A stretch of 64,000 nt of DNA, taken from the NCBI GenBank assembly GCA_033439265.1, contig JAVTVX010000020.1:15766001-15830000 (forward strand), given 5' to 3'. The DNA is from Dillenia suffruticosa (Eukaryota; Streptophyta; Magnoliopsida; Dilleniales; Dilleniaceae). How positions within the stretch are numbered: position 1 is the stretch's first letter; each line of letters opens with the position of its first letter. Below the pieces are notes generated by a model. It saw nothing but the letters and a program-made list of their open reading frames with translations, ran no database searches and had not been told where the DNA came from. Shown piece after piece: positions 29,794-43,699 of the stretch. The position numbers and the translations under genes are program-made.

Positions 29794-32700
29794 TGTAGCA
29801 CCGACACTCGATGCACTATATATTGTACTCCTCATTATTTTGTATATAATATATTTTCATTTTCATATAGAGAAAAGTCACTTAGAACTTTTTTCGATTT
29901 AAAATGCTCTTGAAAATATTTGACGAGATTGCCGAAAACTAAAATTTTCCCCTCTGAGTCATTTTAAAATCTACACGTGTAATTTCGACCCCGATAAAAT
30001 TTCACATGCTAAAGCAACTTAAAAGGTTAAGGAAACTTGAATTCGGGCAATTCTCAATCGTCTTTGAAGAAACGCCCGATGCTCAATCGTCGTTGAAGAA
30101 ACGCCCGATGTTCAATCGTCGGAGGCAAAAATTTATCTTCACCGAGCCAAATTTAATTCTACCCATACAAAACTGCTAAAATTTTACCAGGAAGCCTAAA
30201 TTTGGTTAAATTAACATTTTATCAAGTTAAAATGAAATTTTGGAAAAATTTGTTGAAATTCGCAGGGAATGAAGGGAAATTCACCCTACCGTGCCAAAAT
30301 AAAAACCACACGTGCAAATTTGACGCAGTGATATATATACATGCTAAATTCACTTTAAAAGTGAAGGATCAAGGAGTAAAAGTGAAATTTAATGCGTAAC
30401 ACAAAAACGCTCAGTACTCTAAAATTTTTGCCCGAGAAACTCTAGTTTTTGACAGAATTGAAATTTGTCCAAACAAACGGTCTCGTTTCCACCCAAAACC
30501 TATATTTTTGAAATCTGTGTAAAACAGAGTCTATAGTATGATTTCACGCATTCCGAGGTCGAGGTCAAATTTTGATCGATCGAGGTTTCATTCACTCTGA
30601 TGGACTTTGGGTTATCAAATGACCTCAGATTAATGTGAGACCAACTCTATTTAATTCAATGCGAAAAACTGTACCATATGGGGTAAATTTGAATTTCTCA
30701 GATTTTGGGTCGAATATTGACCCCGCCGTGCGTGACGCGAAAATCGAGGTAAGAATTTTCATACAAATCTAAGAAAAACCTTTTATGCAATTTAGAAAAA
30801 AGGGTTGGAGACAATTAATGACCATGGGAAGTGTGCAATGAGATGGAAGGCTAGGATTTGTTTGAAAAGTCAAGAATCAATGTGAGCCATTTGATTGGGT
30901 TGTTGGTAGACAAACATTTAATGAAACTTGACTTGTGGAACATGTAATTAATGAAGTTTGAATTGGTAGTGAGAGAGAATGACCTTGTAGAGTGATCCAA
31001 TAGCCAAATAACCAAACACCAAACTTATTCTTCCTTCTTCCTCTCCTGGCCTTGAGCTTCACCAAGAGATGAAGCTTGATCTCTTCAACTTTATTTTCTG
31101 AACTTTTTAGTTAGAAATAATCCACTCACCACTTATTACAACATATCCAAAATTTAAGAAAAAAGGAGAAGGATTGCTTGGTGAAATCCAAGGAGGGAGC
31201 TGAGAGTTCAAGACCAAATTTCTATGGTTTCTTCAAGTTTCAAGTCTCTATCTTTAGGTATGAGACTCACCATACTCCAGAGTATAACATATCTTAAATT
31301 GGGGTCAAAATGAGGAGGTTTGCTTAGGGAACTAGGGTTGGCCGAAATTTGAAGTCAAGGAGAAAACCAAAAATTCTGGAATCTGGACATTTTAAACTAG
31401 TTGTAGTGTTTTAGCTATAGCATTTTCTGCACGAGGGCAAATTTAGTGACATTTGTACACATGACACTAGACATTCAGAGCTTTAAAATGAGATAAGAAC
31501 CGTTGCATTTTGAGTAGATATGGATTTTATATGATTTTTCAAATTTAAGTGTTCTGCACTAATTCCCTGTTCAGTCCTGCATTTTGCCCTGATTTCGGCA
31601 ACAAGACTAACCTAAGTTTTCAAGCCCCTTCCTGATAGATTCAGATCTTGTGCTAGTTGAAAGAATTGTAGACCCATATCGTAGATTTCCAACGAGGTAA
31701 GGATCACCTGAATCCGACCTCTATATCAAAAGTTACAACCATTGTTCTGAAACTCGTCAGAGGGTCCTCCATTTTCCAACACTAAAAACAATAACATTGC
31801 ACGACCCCCTTCCAGCCCTTGTTTGCAAAACCTTAAGTATGCAAAGTTGTAGATCTCCCTCTTATCCACCTGCTGTAAAAATTGTCACCAATGTTCCTGA
31901 GAAAATCAAGAGTTATACAAAATCTCCCAAAACTGTGTAGAAAAGATTCTGCTTCTCGGCCAAAACTGAACAAGATTTTGGTGGTCAATTTCAGACCCGT
32001 TCTAGGCATAATTGGAAGAAACCAAAAACATGAAAAATGTAAGGTTATGTGTCTTCTAGGTATTGAAAAACGTTCAGGTAATTTGGAGTTGTGTGTTAAA
32101 AGTTATGATGGTTGAGCTAAAAATTGATCAGAACAGACTTCTAAAATGTAATATGGGAAAAATGGTGCTAGTTTAGGGACTTGCACTAGGAATATGAGAA
32201 AGTGCCCAAATACGAAGTTGTAGCCTTGTGTCCTAACTCCAACATAGCCTTGTGGATTGGTTTGAAAATGTGGATTTTAAGAAATCTTCCATCGAGATTT
32301 TGGAGATAAGTTCAATACGAAAAGTATGCGTTTTTATGTAAGCCAACCATAGAAATTCGAATTTCCCAATTCCGACCCCAGTTGAGGAACTTGTGGTCAA
32401 TTCCCTAAAATGACGTAAGAATAGAAGTTGAAAACTCTATGTTTGTCTATAATTAGGGTCGCATCACATTTACATTATTATATACGCATTATATGATCTC
32501 TTAAGTGACTCATATTCTACGTTATGTTTATCGAGCCTTGTTGGTGATATAGAGGGGAGGATATTTTTGTGTATGCCTCGAGATTCGTGTCGAGAATGGC
32601 GTACCCTCCCGCATACAGTGAGTGAGATTTATTATATTATGTGTCCGATACACAATATCATATTTTAAAAATGTTTCCTAATGCAAGCATGAATTAATGA

Positions 32701-33871
32701 ATATGTGATGTGAAATTGTGAATGAATTACGAAATATTTTTTTCTGTGAATTCATGGAGTGTCCACAAATATGTTTTACATGATTATATATACATCCAAA
32801 TGAGTTCTAAAATGTGAAACCGTGCCATTGTATTTGATTTATACATGTTTTATGAAATCATCATTGTGGAAATGATTGACATTGCTTAAGAAATATGACA
32901 TGGCACGTGATTGATTTGATGATTATATTATGTAAGGGCTGAGGGCCCTGGCTTGTGATGAATGATAATTTTGTGATGGGTAAATCGTATTCCGTAGTTG
33001 CGAAGGATGCATATGTAGGGTGATCCATATTTACACCCGATGCGCTTCTATGAAAGGTATCCCACATGATATCGGAAAATGGTAAATATATTGTGATTCG
33101 ACACGGTACTAGTCAGGTTAAACCCATAAGGGAGAGGGCTATGATGCGCTGTAGTTTAGCACCTGGTGAGGTCTGTCGCCAACGTTGGGGTAGAGAGCTC
33201 TTCTAACCTATTGCATACAAAACCCCGATACGTCTATCATTGGTCGCGGTCGACCTCTGTCAGGACTAATTTTGGTATGCTCTATTCTTGCATGATTTGA
33301 TGACATGGATGCATATATGTTTGAAATGTATGTGAAAAGAATGATTTATGATAAATTGGGCATTATACATGATTTCTTACAATATATGGAATTATTGAGA
33401 ATTTTGACACTCCATTTTTCACCGACTCATTAAACACATGATATATACCCTCTTACTCATTGGGTATCTTCCTTGATACTCACCCCTCATTCCCTATTGT
33501 GTATAGAGATAGCTATAGTGGGATGCGTTGAGATTTATCAGTGCACAAGACTTTTGGTTGGAGATCGAGGCCATTGATTTGGTACTTAGTATGATATTGA
33601 GAATGATTTGCCAATAAAATTGTATAATTGTTTATTGGGTTGTAAATAGACCATTGTGTATAAAAATAGATGAATGTATGAAAATTTATGTACATCTTAT
33701 TGAAACTCTAAATTCTATTCTATTGCATTGAGGCATGAAATGTACTATTGTGTACATTTACTTTGGGAAACGTGTCATGTTCTAGAAGTGTCTTTAGGTT
33801 CATTCGGTACCATCTTTAAATCACAGGAGGGATAACCGGCGACTGTTCATGCCTTTGATGGGGGCATGGCA
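29794..33871 (+). repeat. Gypsy 3' LTR, about 4.1 kb
   Basis: Starts TGTAGCACCGACACTCG right after the polypurine tract. The likely end is GGGCATGGCA at 33871, which aligns with the GGAGCGTGACA-type end of the other LTRs. An imperfect direct duplication (CAATCGTCKTTGAAGAAACG) lies at 30056-30116. No coding sequence. It is homologous to the LTR pieces at 9490, 21142, 40620, 54850, 57063 and 61673. Confidence 0.75.
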
Positions 33872-34152
33872 GTAGAGGTTTGCGCTTAAGACTGATAGTT
33901 TTTCATGATAGCCTTATGTTGTCCCGATTTGTACGGGGTGGATTGATAGGTAGTATATAAATGTGATTGATTTGTTGTAAGGCTGTGTTGGCCCATTTAT
34001 TTAAGCGGTTGGATGATCATTTGATATACAGGTTAATTAGTATATAGGAGACCTCCAAAATATAGGGAGGTTCTGCCTGATTTTTTTTTAGAATATAGCC
34101 GGCATCCATGGCAACAGATGGCTGCTCACGATCTCGGTTCTGGACATGACAG
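33872..34152 (+). repeat. Gypsy LTR 3' end fragment
   Basis: Ends GGTTCTGGACATGACA, a second LTR-type end only 281 bases after the first. It contains the GCCGGCATCCATGGC phrase usual near the end of these LTRs. Either the 4.1-kb LTR really ends here, or this is the rest of an LTR into which the preceding element inserted. Confidence 0.5.
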
Positions 34153-34157
34153 CAATA

Positions 34158-34313
34158 GTTTAGTATTCAGTCAATGGATAAGAGATGACCTGACTTGTAG
34201 TAGACTCTACAATTCACCCATTTTGAAGGAGGTAATCTAAGCTTTGATGATCTCCTAAGTGAAGGAGGTAGATACAAATGATCACTTGTTTCCTTGTGAC
34301 GACGAGCTATCCA
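34158..34313 (-). pseudogene. Copia linker fragment
   Basis: About 155 bases on the - strand reading LRRSSKLRLPPSKWVNCRVYYKS, the conserved segment before RT in E1-E3. An isolated fragment with no flanking copia domains. Confidence 0.7.
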
Positions 34314-34315
34314 AG

Positions 34316-37025
34316 TGTTGCATCCCCTAGCAAAAGGAGACAAATATGCAAATGCGGAAATAATTAACTCGATTAAAATGTGACATCAGGACTCGTGACA
34401 ATTGTACTCCCCATATATAATAACACAAAAGAAGATTTATATTAAAAGAAAATCAGTTATTTATTCTTTCCAAATAAAACAACGGCAAAGATTCCCCTAT
34501 TTAACGACTATTTGGCAATCTGGGGTTAATATAAAACTTAATAAAACAAACAAAACACCTCAGATATCAAACAAACAAGTACTAATGGTTCTCCGGCCAT
34601 CCAATAACACACCGTGATATATAGTCACAATATAAACAAAACTATACATATAAGGCTCTTCTTAGTTTTCAACTATTAGTTTATATATAATAGGTAACTC
34701 GTACAAATTCAAAAGAAATACAAGAATAACATGCCTTAATAATGTAAGTGGGTAAGAAATGAGTGAGCATTGAAATCTCTTGACTCAAAAGCCTCTACCT
34801 TGCGATTCCCTCTCGTCTCTCTAATCACTTGAAAACAAGGATATTGGGGTTAGAATAAGCTGAGCAAGTATATGGGAGACCAATAGCATGCATAACAAGT
34901 AATCAGGCATAGGAATATCATTATCAGCATGCGAATAGCGTGACAAATAGGAGTACACAAGAGATATACGCTATCTCAAACAATTCTAAAAAAATAAGTG
35001 CAATTCCCACTCTAGATTCAGTATTTTTCTTTATCTTTATTGTTCTAATTTGAAATTGATATTTAAAAAATGGAATAGAATGTTGAACCAATCTAGTGTA
35101 TGAGGGTTTAGAAGATCAAGCCAAAATTTGGTATTACTAAATGAAATCTAGATCCTTTTAGGTTAGATACCTCAAACGGTTCACATGTTTCTAATTCCAC
35201 CCTCATAAGGAGAAGAAATACATTCATAGTTTCTCAAGTTTTATCTGCAGGCTTCAAAAAACTTTCGGAACTCCATATACCAACTGTACTTCTTAAGTTT
35301 CGTCCATAGGCTTCGCAAAATTTTTAGAGAAATCATCGTGGTATCACTTTCTCTTTATATTACTTTACTTTTGTATGAGGTAATGCTCATGAAGATCCCA
35401 ATTTATCACAAGGATTATACATGATTCATAACCAAATTTCATGAATATGTAGTACTTATAGTCAACCAACCTATAACACTCCAATGAGCTATTTCAATGA
35501 GTTTCCAACATAAATAAATTTTGATAAAACTGCCATATCTTGGGCTACAATATTTGGATTGAGATGAATCCAATTGTCAAACAAAATTAAGACTTAGGAC
35601 TATAACATTTATAGTCCCAGCAAGTTTCAATTCAAATTACATAAAGAAAGCCACATCAAACAATGTTACAGCCCAAAATTCACAATACAACTTCCATAGT
35701 CATAAAAAAATTAACATAACTTCTTCTACACATATCGAATTGAGGTGATTTTAACGACTGTTTAAAGATAAAATACAGGGCTACAATGTTTGTGTCCATA
35801 GGTTAGCCTTATAGCAGGTAGTTAGCATTCGAAGTAAAATTGAGCATAGAAATAGGTAGAAATAGGGTGGTTTTTTTTTTGCAAAAAACATGCCAATTTG
35901 AAAATTCACCAAAAATTCATTTCTCAATAAAACTCTTCCAATTATATATCATTTTAAAACTATGGAAGTTTGATTTTTCTAGAAGAAAATCCCATTCGAT
36001 TTGCTGTTATGTAGAAAAAGGTATTGAATAAAGAACAAAATATGGTCATGTTGTGAAATAGAGTAGCTTATTTACAGAGATCATATTATTTCAAAAATTC
36101 ACTAAAAATTTAATTCTCTATGAAACTCTTTAAGTCATATGTCATTTTAAAGCTGTGGAAGTTTAATTTTATCAGAACAAAACCGTATTCAATTTGGAGT
36201 TGTGAAGGAAATGTTATGAACTAAATGTATTCAATTTGATGTTCCAATGTGAGATTTTCTTTTCCTTTTTTATTTCATCCTTATTTTAATACTACAAATA
36301 ATCTGAAAATATATTAAACATGGCTGTTAGGTATCAAAAAAACAAACACAAGTATGGTACTTGTCTCAAACTTGCAATTTTTCCTTTGAGTTTCCTTCAT
36401 TTTCTCTCCAAGCTTTCCTTGAATTTCTAGATTATTTTTTATATTTCCTACAGCTCTTTTTTCTTCTCAAAGAATAGGGTTAACATGTATATGAATGGAA
36501 GTGGTTTAATTTAAGCTTAAAGAACACCTTTCATGGAGTTAGGTTTTGGTTTTTGAAAGAAGGAAGAGGAAAACGTGAATAATGTTCAAAAATGAAATAC
36601 CTCATTCTCTCCCTCTCTCATTTCAATTCTAAATGAATTGTGGGTTCTCTAGGCATGGCAAGGTGTCAAAGGTAAGAGTGTCATGTGGTGGGTAATGATG
36701 TGTCATGGTATCTTATTTTATTTTTTTAATTCATTTTCATTCTTATTATTATTTTTTTCCTTTAGTGGGTCCCATATAGACCCTAATTTGGTTCTTTTTT
36801 TTTTTACTTATTCTGACTACTCTCATTAATCGATATATCCCACTACTTTATACTAATTTTAATATATTTGACTTTTACTTAAAATCATAAACATAAAAAT
36901 CGAAACATGCATTGCAAGTAAAAGAAAATCAAAGAATTTTATCACAATGCGGTACAAAAAATTTAAGTGTGTTAAATAAAATACAAATGTAAATACATGT
37001 TTTAATATTTTCTCGAAATAAGACT
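34316..37025 (-). repeat. Probable 3' LTR of the minus-strand gypsy element
   Basis: Starts TGTTGCATCCCCTAGC and has no coding sequence. It ends close to the last readable codons of the gypsy polyprotein on the same strand (about 37026). The inner boundary is not sharp. The sequence is AT-rich and not obviously homologous to the TGTCACGCC family. Repeated phrases of the type AAAATTCA..AAAAATTCATTTCTCA.TAAAACTCTT occur near 35900 and 36090. Confidence 0.55.
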
Positions 37026-40000
37026 TTACGTCCTTCTCCCCTTAAAAGATCCAGTCCTCCAAATTACAACTCATACTCAAAAAGATATGGGTACTACTTC
37101 TTCATTTCTGGTTCTAAATCTCAGGATACTTATTCGGAGGTATGATATCTCCATAGAACTTTTATCAATCTGGTAGTCTTATTCTTTAAGTTCTGCTCTT
37201 GAGAGTCTAAAATCTGGACCAACTGCTCAACATAAATTAAATCTTTAGTAATCTAGAGTGGTTCATAGCTGATCACATGTGAAGGATCATGAACATACTT
37301 CCTCAACATGAAAACATGAAAGATAGGGCAAACTCCCTCAAATGTTGGGGGTAGAGCCAACTCATAAATAGCTAATCCAACTCTAACTAGGATCTCAAAA
37401 AGACCAACAAATCTTGGGTTGAGATTTCTCTTTTTCTTCCCAAATATCAACACTCTTTTAATAGGAAAACTTTATCTCCTACCTCAAATTCTAAATCTCT
37501 GCATCTATGATCAACATAACTCTTCTGGCAAGACTCTAAGTATTTTTCGAATGATCCAAATCTTTTCTTGTAGATACATAGGCCCTGTCTCGGATTGAAA
37601 CAATTGCTTTTCTCCCACTTCATCCCAACAAAGGAGTCCTCCATTTTCTTCCATATAATGCTTCAAATAGTGTCATGCTAATGCTAGAGTGGTAGCTATT
37701 ATTATAAGCAAATTTCATTAATATCAAATATTCAGCCCAACTACCACGGAGTTCTAGAACACAAGCTCTCAACATATCCTTTAGAGGCTGTATAGTCCTT
37801 TATGACTAACCATTTGTCTAAGGATGATATGTTGAGGAAAAATTAAGTCTAGTTCTCAACCTAGTCTGAAAGCTTTGCAAAAATCGAGAAATAAATCGTG
37901 AATCTCTATCAGAAACAATCGATATTGGTATGCCATAAAATCTCATGATCTCATCAATATAAAGTTTAGCTAATTTCTTCATAGAATAAGTCACTGTAAT
38001 TGGGAAAAAGTAAACTGATTTGATGAGACGATCTACTATAACCCATATGGTATCATATCCCCCTCATACTTTCAGACAATCTTGAGACAAATCTATAATG
38101 ATATGCTTCTATTTCTGCTCAGGGATAGGGAGTGGCTAAAGTAATCCACCAGGTCTCTAGTGTTCAGCCTCCACTTGTTGACATGTCAAGCATTTGCAAA
38201 CAAACTTTGCAATGTCTCTCTTTATACTAGGCTACCAAAAGGATTGACGTAAATCCTTGTACATCTTGGTAGATCTGGGATGAACAGAAAAGGCTGAATT
38301 ATGTGCTTCCTCCAAAATCAATCTCCACAATCCCTGAGCCTCCAGAACTACTATCTTATCCCAAAATCTGACTATTTTATTTGACATATTGAATTCAAGC
38401 TTTCCCTTTTAAGAACATTTTCCATAAGCTTAATTGTTACCTCATCAATTTACTGAGCTACCTTAATGAGATCAAATAGATATGGTCAAACCATAAATTG
38501 AGTCAAAAAAGACCTCTAACTGGTAATCTGATCATCAATCCTCAACTGCTCAAATTTAGCTATCATTTGATGTTCTCTTACTCATAAAGCTACTACTGGT
38601 ATGGTAGATTTGTGGCTGAGAGCATCTGCTATAGCATTTGTTTTGCTAGGTTGATACTGAATCGTAACATCATAGTCCTTTAATAATTCAAGCTATCTGT
38701 GCTATCTTAAATTTAATTCCTTTTAGGTAACCTAAGTATTTGAAACTCTGATAATCATTGAATATTTCACAGTTCTCACCATAGAGGTTGTGTATCCAAA
38801 TCTTCAAAACAAAAACAATAGTTACAAGATCTAGATCATGCGTAGGGTAATTCTCTTCATGAGGTTTCAACTGTCTAAAAGCAAAAGCAATCACATTATG
38901 TCCTTGCATCAGTACATAACCTAAACCGGTACTCAATGCATCACTAAAGATCACATATCCCTATCCACTAATTGATAATGTTTGCACTGGAGCCGATACA
39001 AGTTTATCCTTTAGAGTCTAAAAACTAGTCTCACATTGTATATCCCATTTGAAGGGTGCATTCTTATGAGTTAATCTTGTAACTGGAGTGAGAAATTCTT
39101 AACAAATCTATGGTAATAAGCTGCCAAGTCCAGAAAACTATGCACCTCCATAATTGTAGTAGTTGTGGACCATTTAACAACAACTTCAATCTTCTCGAAT
39201 CTACAAAAAAATCCTCTACCAGAGACAATGTGACCCAAGAAAATTATTTCACTAAGCCAGAATTCATATTTACTTAGCATGACATATAATTTCTTAGTTC
39301 TCAAAGTCTATAAAGTAATATAAACCAATATATCATCAACAAACACCACAACGAAGTCATTTAGATAGGGTTTGAAAACACGGTTCATCAAATCCGTAAA
39401 ACTTTTAGAGCATTGGTTAACCTAAATAGCATAACCAAGAATTCATAGTGACTATAGCGAGTGCGAAATGTCATCTTAGGTATATCTTCCTGTCTGACCC
39501 GAATCTGATGATAATCAGATCTGAGATCTAGTTTGGAGGAAAATGTGGTATCTCTCAACTGATCAAACATATCATCAATTCTCAACAAGGGGTATTTGTT
39601 CTTGATCGTAACTTGATTCACTTTGCCATAATTAATACACAACCTCAAGAAATCATCATTCTTATTTACAAATAAAACTAGTGCACCCTAAGGAGAAATA
39701 CTCAGATGAACAAACCCCTTGTTAACAAGTTCCTGTAATTGAGTTTTCAACTCTTTCAATTCAGCTAGTGTCATCCCATATGGAGTTATGGAGATAGGCA
39801 TAGTATTTGGCATCACATCAATAGTGAATTCAATCTTTCTAACTAGTAGCAATCCAGGCAAATCATCTGGAAATATATCCAGGAAATCAAGAACAACTGG
39901 TATGTCAAACAATTAAGATTACTCTTTTTTGTCTTCAGTGACATAAGCTAATACCCTGACAACCCCTCAATAGCATCCTAGTGGCTCGAATGAAAGATAC

Positions 40001-40377
40001 ATAAATCTATTACCAATAAAGAAAATCTGTGGTTGTCCTCGTAATGAAAAGCAAACATTTTTCTGGTGACAATTAATCAGTGCATAATTAGCTGTTAATC
40101 AATCCATTCATAGAATTACATCTAAATATATCAACTCCAATGGTAGCAAATTAATGCCGAAATCATGCCCCTGGAAGCTTACAATACAATCTCTATAAAT
40201 CTCAGTAATAAGCATCTCATTCCCAAACAGGGTAGCAACCCACAACCACTGCTTTAGAGATTCATACTCATGAGGCAAATGCATAATAAATGCTAATGAA
40301 ATGAATGAATGTGTGGTACTTGGGTCAATCAAAACACGTACATCACAAGAAAATAATTTCATCTTACCTGTAATCAC
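37026..40377 (-). pseudogene. Decayed Ty3/gypsy pol (protease to chromodomain)
   Basis: On the - strand, from right to left: protease VLIDPSTTHSFIS (40377-40108); RT start FPDDLPGL (39912-39688); RT core with [16 protein letters not shown] and [13 protein letters not shown] (39648-39388), and VFVDDILVY near 39340; the connection region with FLGHIVSGRG and AAYYHRF (39304-39071); RNase [17 protein letters not shown] and [10 protein letters not shown] (38954-38700). Integrase is stop-ridden at about 38330-37660, with its C-terminus at 37644-37447. VCPIFHVFMLRKYVHDPSHVI follows (37453-37253) and a chromodomain remnant (37240-37090). Many stops and frameshifts; gag not found. Related to, but clearly different from, the copy at 27715. 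Confidence 0.87.
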
Positions 40378-40619
40378 ATCATGTGAAACACGAGCCCCCT
40401 GAGCAGTGACTGCATGAACTCTAGCCTCACCTCCTTGGCTTAGTGCATCCCTCGAGATCGTCTCTACTGTGGCTATAATGGTAAAGCTGGTCTAGGTGAT
40501 CCTAGTCTCAATGGAAATTGAGGGGCTACTGCCTACTAAGCTAATAAAGGTCTAAGTGGTGGAATGTACTATAAAAGAGTGGAATGTAACTGCCCGAGTC
40601 TAAGAGGACAATGTGAAAT
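40378..40619. other. Upstream edge of the gypsy element, no gene read
   Basis: Should hold the gag-protease junction of the minus-strand gypsy element. A short stretch next to protease is compatible with it, but no zinc knuckle or gag motif was recognised. Confidence 0.4.
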
Positions 40620-41707
40620 AATGGTCTGGCTAAAAACATGTAAAACAAAGTCTCATTCCTTCCTCGTATGGCTCCGAGACATCAAGGCATCATAAGGCTA
40701 AAAACACATATGTCCAAATCAGTTTACAAAATCACATGAATTCCCAAGTAATAAAAGTAAAATATCTCAATGTGTCTCAAATGTATGAATATGTAAACTC
40801 AAGATGAGAGTTACCATTTACATGCGCCAATAGTAATATACAGTCATTTCAAAGCAAATAAGTACAATGGTCAAACTAAATACTCCAAAATAATATGATA
40901 ACCTCAAATTGAACATAGCGGAAGAAACGGTTAACCATACCCTAGCCTAATCTCCGAAATAAGTCCAACGAAATCAAGTCTCTACCATTCCCTCGATCCA
41001 AGACTATACCTATGAAAGGGAACGTGGGGGGTGAATATCTATGGGAGAATACTTAGTAAGTGAGGGGATTGACATCATGCTATCAATATCAAGTGTGAAC
41101 TTGGAGTGTCAAGGCATGTAAAACAATATAAAGTTTACGAAAAACAACATGCAATTATAACATAGCTCAAGACACACATCGAAAAAAAATAACATATGCA
41201 TCCATCCATGTATCAAGTCACATATGTAGAGCCGGCCGAACAAACAACCCGACAATAGTCTACCTCGACCAAGGACGGGCGTATTGGGGGTTTTCACAAT
41301 GCAAATATCAAATAATGGCTCTCTACCCCAATGTTGGCCATAGACTACTCCAACTAGCCTGTAAATAATAATAATAATAATATATATACCTATAAATAGT
41401 CGGCCGTGTATAGTGCCCCACCCAGTGCTAGACAGAGGTAAACTTACGTCCTCCCCGATGAGGATCAACCTGGGACAACCATACACATGACAATTTGGCA
41501 GATACCTCCGGCCGGAACATATCAGGGCACAAGGGGTACCTCTACCAAATGTCTTTCGTAGCTACAGAATGCTATAGGAAACATATCACAATATCATCAA
41601 GTCGACCGGGCACGTAGCCCCATGCATCACATCATCACGTCAGCCAGGCATACAGTCCCATGCATCGTATCATAACGTCGGCCGTGCGTACAGCCCAAAT
41701 AGTACAT
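40620..41707 (-). repeat. Gypsy LTR fragment
   Basis: Non-coding sequence with the recurring LTR phrases seen at 9490, 21142 and 57063: GGGAGAATACTTAGTAAGTGAGGGG near 41041, CCCCAATGTTGGCC near 41327, GATACCTCCGGCCGGAAC near 41500. The left boundary is approximate. CACTA element 1 is inserted at 41707. Confidence 0.65.
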
Positions 41708-42690
41708 CACTACAAAAAAACACAGTTTTTGTGACGAAATTTTGTGATGAATTTTTTTTGTTGCTATTTTACGACGAATTTAGTGACGAAAATATTTTTC
41801 ATAGCTATTTTGCAATGAAATTTGCAACGAAAAACAATTTGTAGCTAATTTAGCGACGACGGAAAATTTGTTGCTAGTTTTGCGACAAAATCAAAATTCG
41901 TCGCTAATTTTGCGACAAATTTCTATATTGGTCACTAATTTAGTGACAAATTCCCACTTCATCGCTAATTTTAGCAATAAATTTATTAATTCATCACTAA
42001 ATTTGAAAAATAATAAAATATAATAAAATATAAATATATATTTATTAAATAATAAATTAATTTAGTGACGATGTTCATAATTCGTCGCTAATGTTGTGAC
42101 AAATTAGGACTCATTGCTATTTTTGCCACAATTTTGAATTTGTCACCAATTTTGCAATGGATTCAACAACAAATTCGGATTTCGTCGCTAAATTTGAAAA
42201 TAAATAAATAAAATAAAAAATTAATATATTTTTTTTATATAATAATTTAATTTAGCAACGAAATTTTAATTTTGTCGCTAATTCGATAACAAATGAAGCG
42301 ACAAAATATGTATTTGTCCCTGATATGTGCGACGAAACATGGTTCGTCGCAAAAGTCAGCGACGAACCGGGGTTTCGTCACTGATTTCAGCGACAAAATT
42401 AAAATTTATCGCTGAATTTTAAAACAAATTTTTTTATTTTGTGCAATTTTAGCCACAAAAAAAAAATATTTTTGTCAATGATTTCAGCGACCAAAATTAA
42501 ATTTGTCGCTGATTTTAGCGACAAAAACAGAATTTGTCGCTGATGTTAGTGACAAATGGTAATTTGTTGCTAATTTCATAGCAAAAATTTAAATTTAGCC
42601 ACGAAAAAAAATTTGTTGCTGATTTCAGCAACAAAAATAAAATTTGTCGCTGATTTCAGCAACAAAAATCAAATTTGTCACTGATTTATA
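41708..42690. repeat. CACTA-1 left terminus and subterminal repeats, part 1
   Basis: Terminal CACTACAAAAAAACA, then dozens of copies of AGCGACAAA / TTTGTCGCT and decayed forms, direct and inverted. Many adjacent pairs form short hairpins, for example TTTGTCGCTGATTTCAGC followed by GACAAA near 42500. Such motifs are the expected binding sites of the TNPA-type protein of these elements. Confidence 0.85.
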
Positions 42691-42725
42691 TTAGACATAG
42701 ATATATTCTTTCAACACACAAAATT

Positions 42726-42756
<31 letters not shown>

Positions 42757-43699
42757 AATGTATATATATTTGTTAAAGGGTATTCTAAAAACCTATTTTT
42801 TATTTTTTATTCTATCAATAATTTCCCTATTTTTGTAGACATTATTTGAGTTATCTTTAAAAGAGTTGGTGAAATTTAAACCATTTGCATAAGAAAGAGA
42901 TCAATTGGGTTATTCTTGTTGATTTGAATGACATAATATATTGCATTTATATACTCTACTCTAAGATTGAATTTTTCTAGAAGTTGCCTTCCCCTAAAAT
43001 TTAAAAAGAAAATTTTGATACATAGTTTTGAATATTATTTATTATATTAAAAATTATAATATTATTTTTTTAAAATTATAGATTGAAATGATTTTTGAAT
43101 TTACATTTCCTAATAGGAATTGCAAAGGAGCTTCTTAAGGGATGACAAAATGGTGGTCAAATATCATAAAATTTACAAATAGAATGACAAAAGAGATGAG
43201 TTAAAATTCATACATCATGAAATATCCTAAGCAATTATATCATTTCATGATTTTCCTCACCACCCCTTGGTACTGGTAATAGAATATTCAAAAGAATTAT
43301 TCCGAAACAAAAATGTAGAATTTTGGACATATTTTTCATAGAAAATCAAAATACCACTCGTCGCACCACTCGTCGCACCCCAAATAACATTTATATAATT
43401 AATTAAATTAATTGTATTGTATTCAGTCATACTTCGTTTTATATAAGATCACGACTTTGATTACAACACAAAAAAGATTTTATATCAAAATTTGAAATAA
43501 TTTTATCACTAATGAATGGCATGACTCTTTTTTACTTGGTTTCTCTTACAACTCTACATAACATTTATTATATAAATCAATATTTTTGTTAATCTGAATG
43601 ATTTTTTTTTTGCCATAATAAGAGGAAATGAATAACTTAATGCACATTATAAGAGAATTTGGAGCAAAAGCAATTATAAGAAATTTTAATACCAATTCT
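42691..43699. other. AT-rich interruption of the subterminal array
   Basis: About 1 kb without GCGACAAA motifs, starting with TTAGACATAG, containing a (TA)n tract at 42727-42751 and no recognisable gene. The repeat array resumes at about 43710. Boundaries are approximate and no target duplication was identified. Confidence 0.5.

Larger units (their letters stand above)
27715..33871 (+). mobile_element. 5'-truncated Ty3/gypsy chromovirus with long 3' LTR
   Basis: Contains the end of RT, RNase H, integrase, a chromodomain-like C-terminus, a polypurine tract (29780-29793) and a 3' LTR of about 4.1 kb. Gag, protease and most of RT are missing on the left, where the E3 insertion and a gypsy LTR piece lie. 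Very long LTRs together with an integrase chromodomain match the Del/Tekay group of plant chromoviruses. That lineage name is an inference from architecture. Confidence 0.82.

Noticed and set aside
31882..32115. 77-codon frame in the long gypsy LTR
   Set aside because: LTR interior, no similarity recognised, no conservation evident in the other LTR copies.
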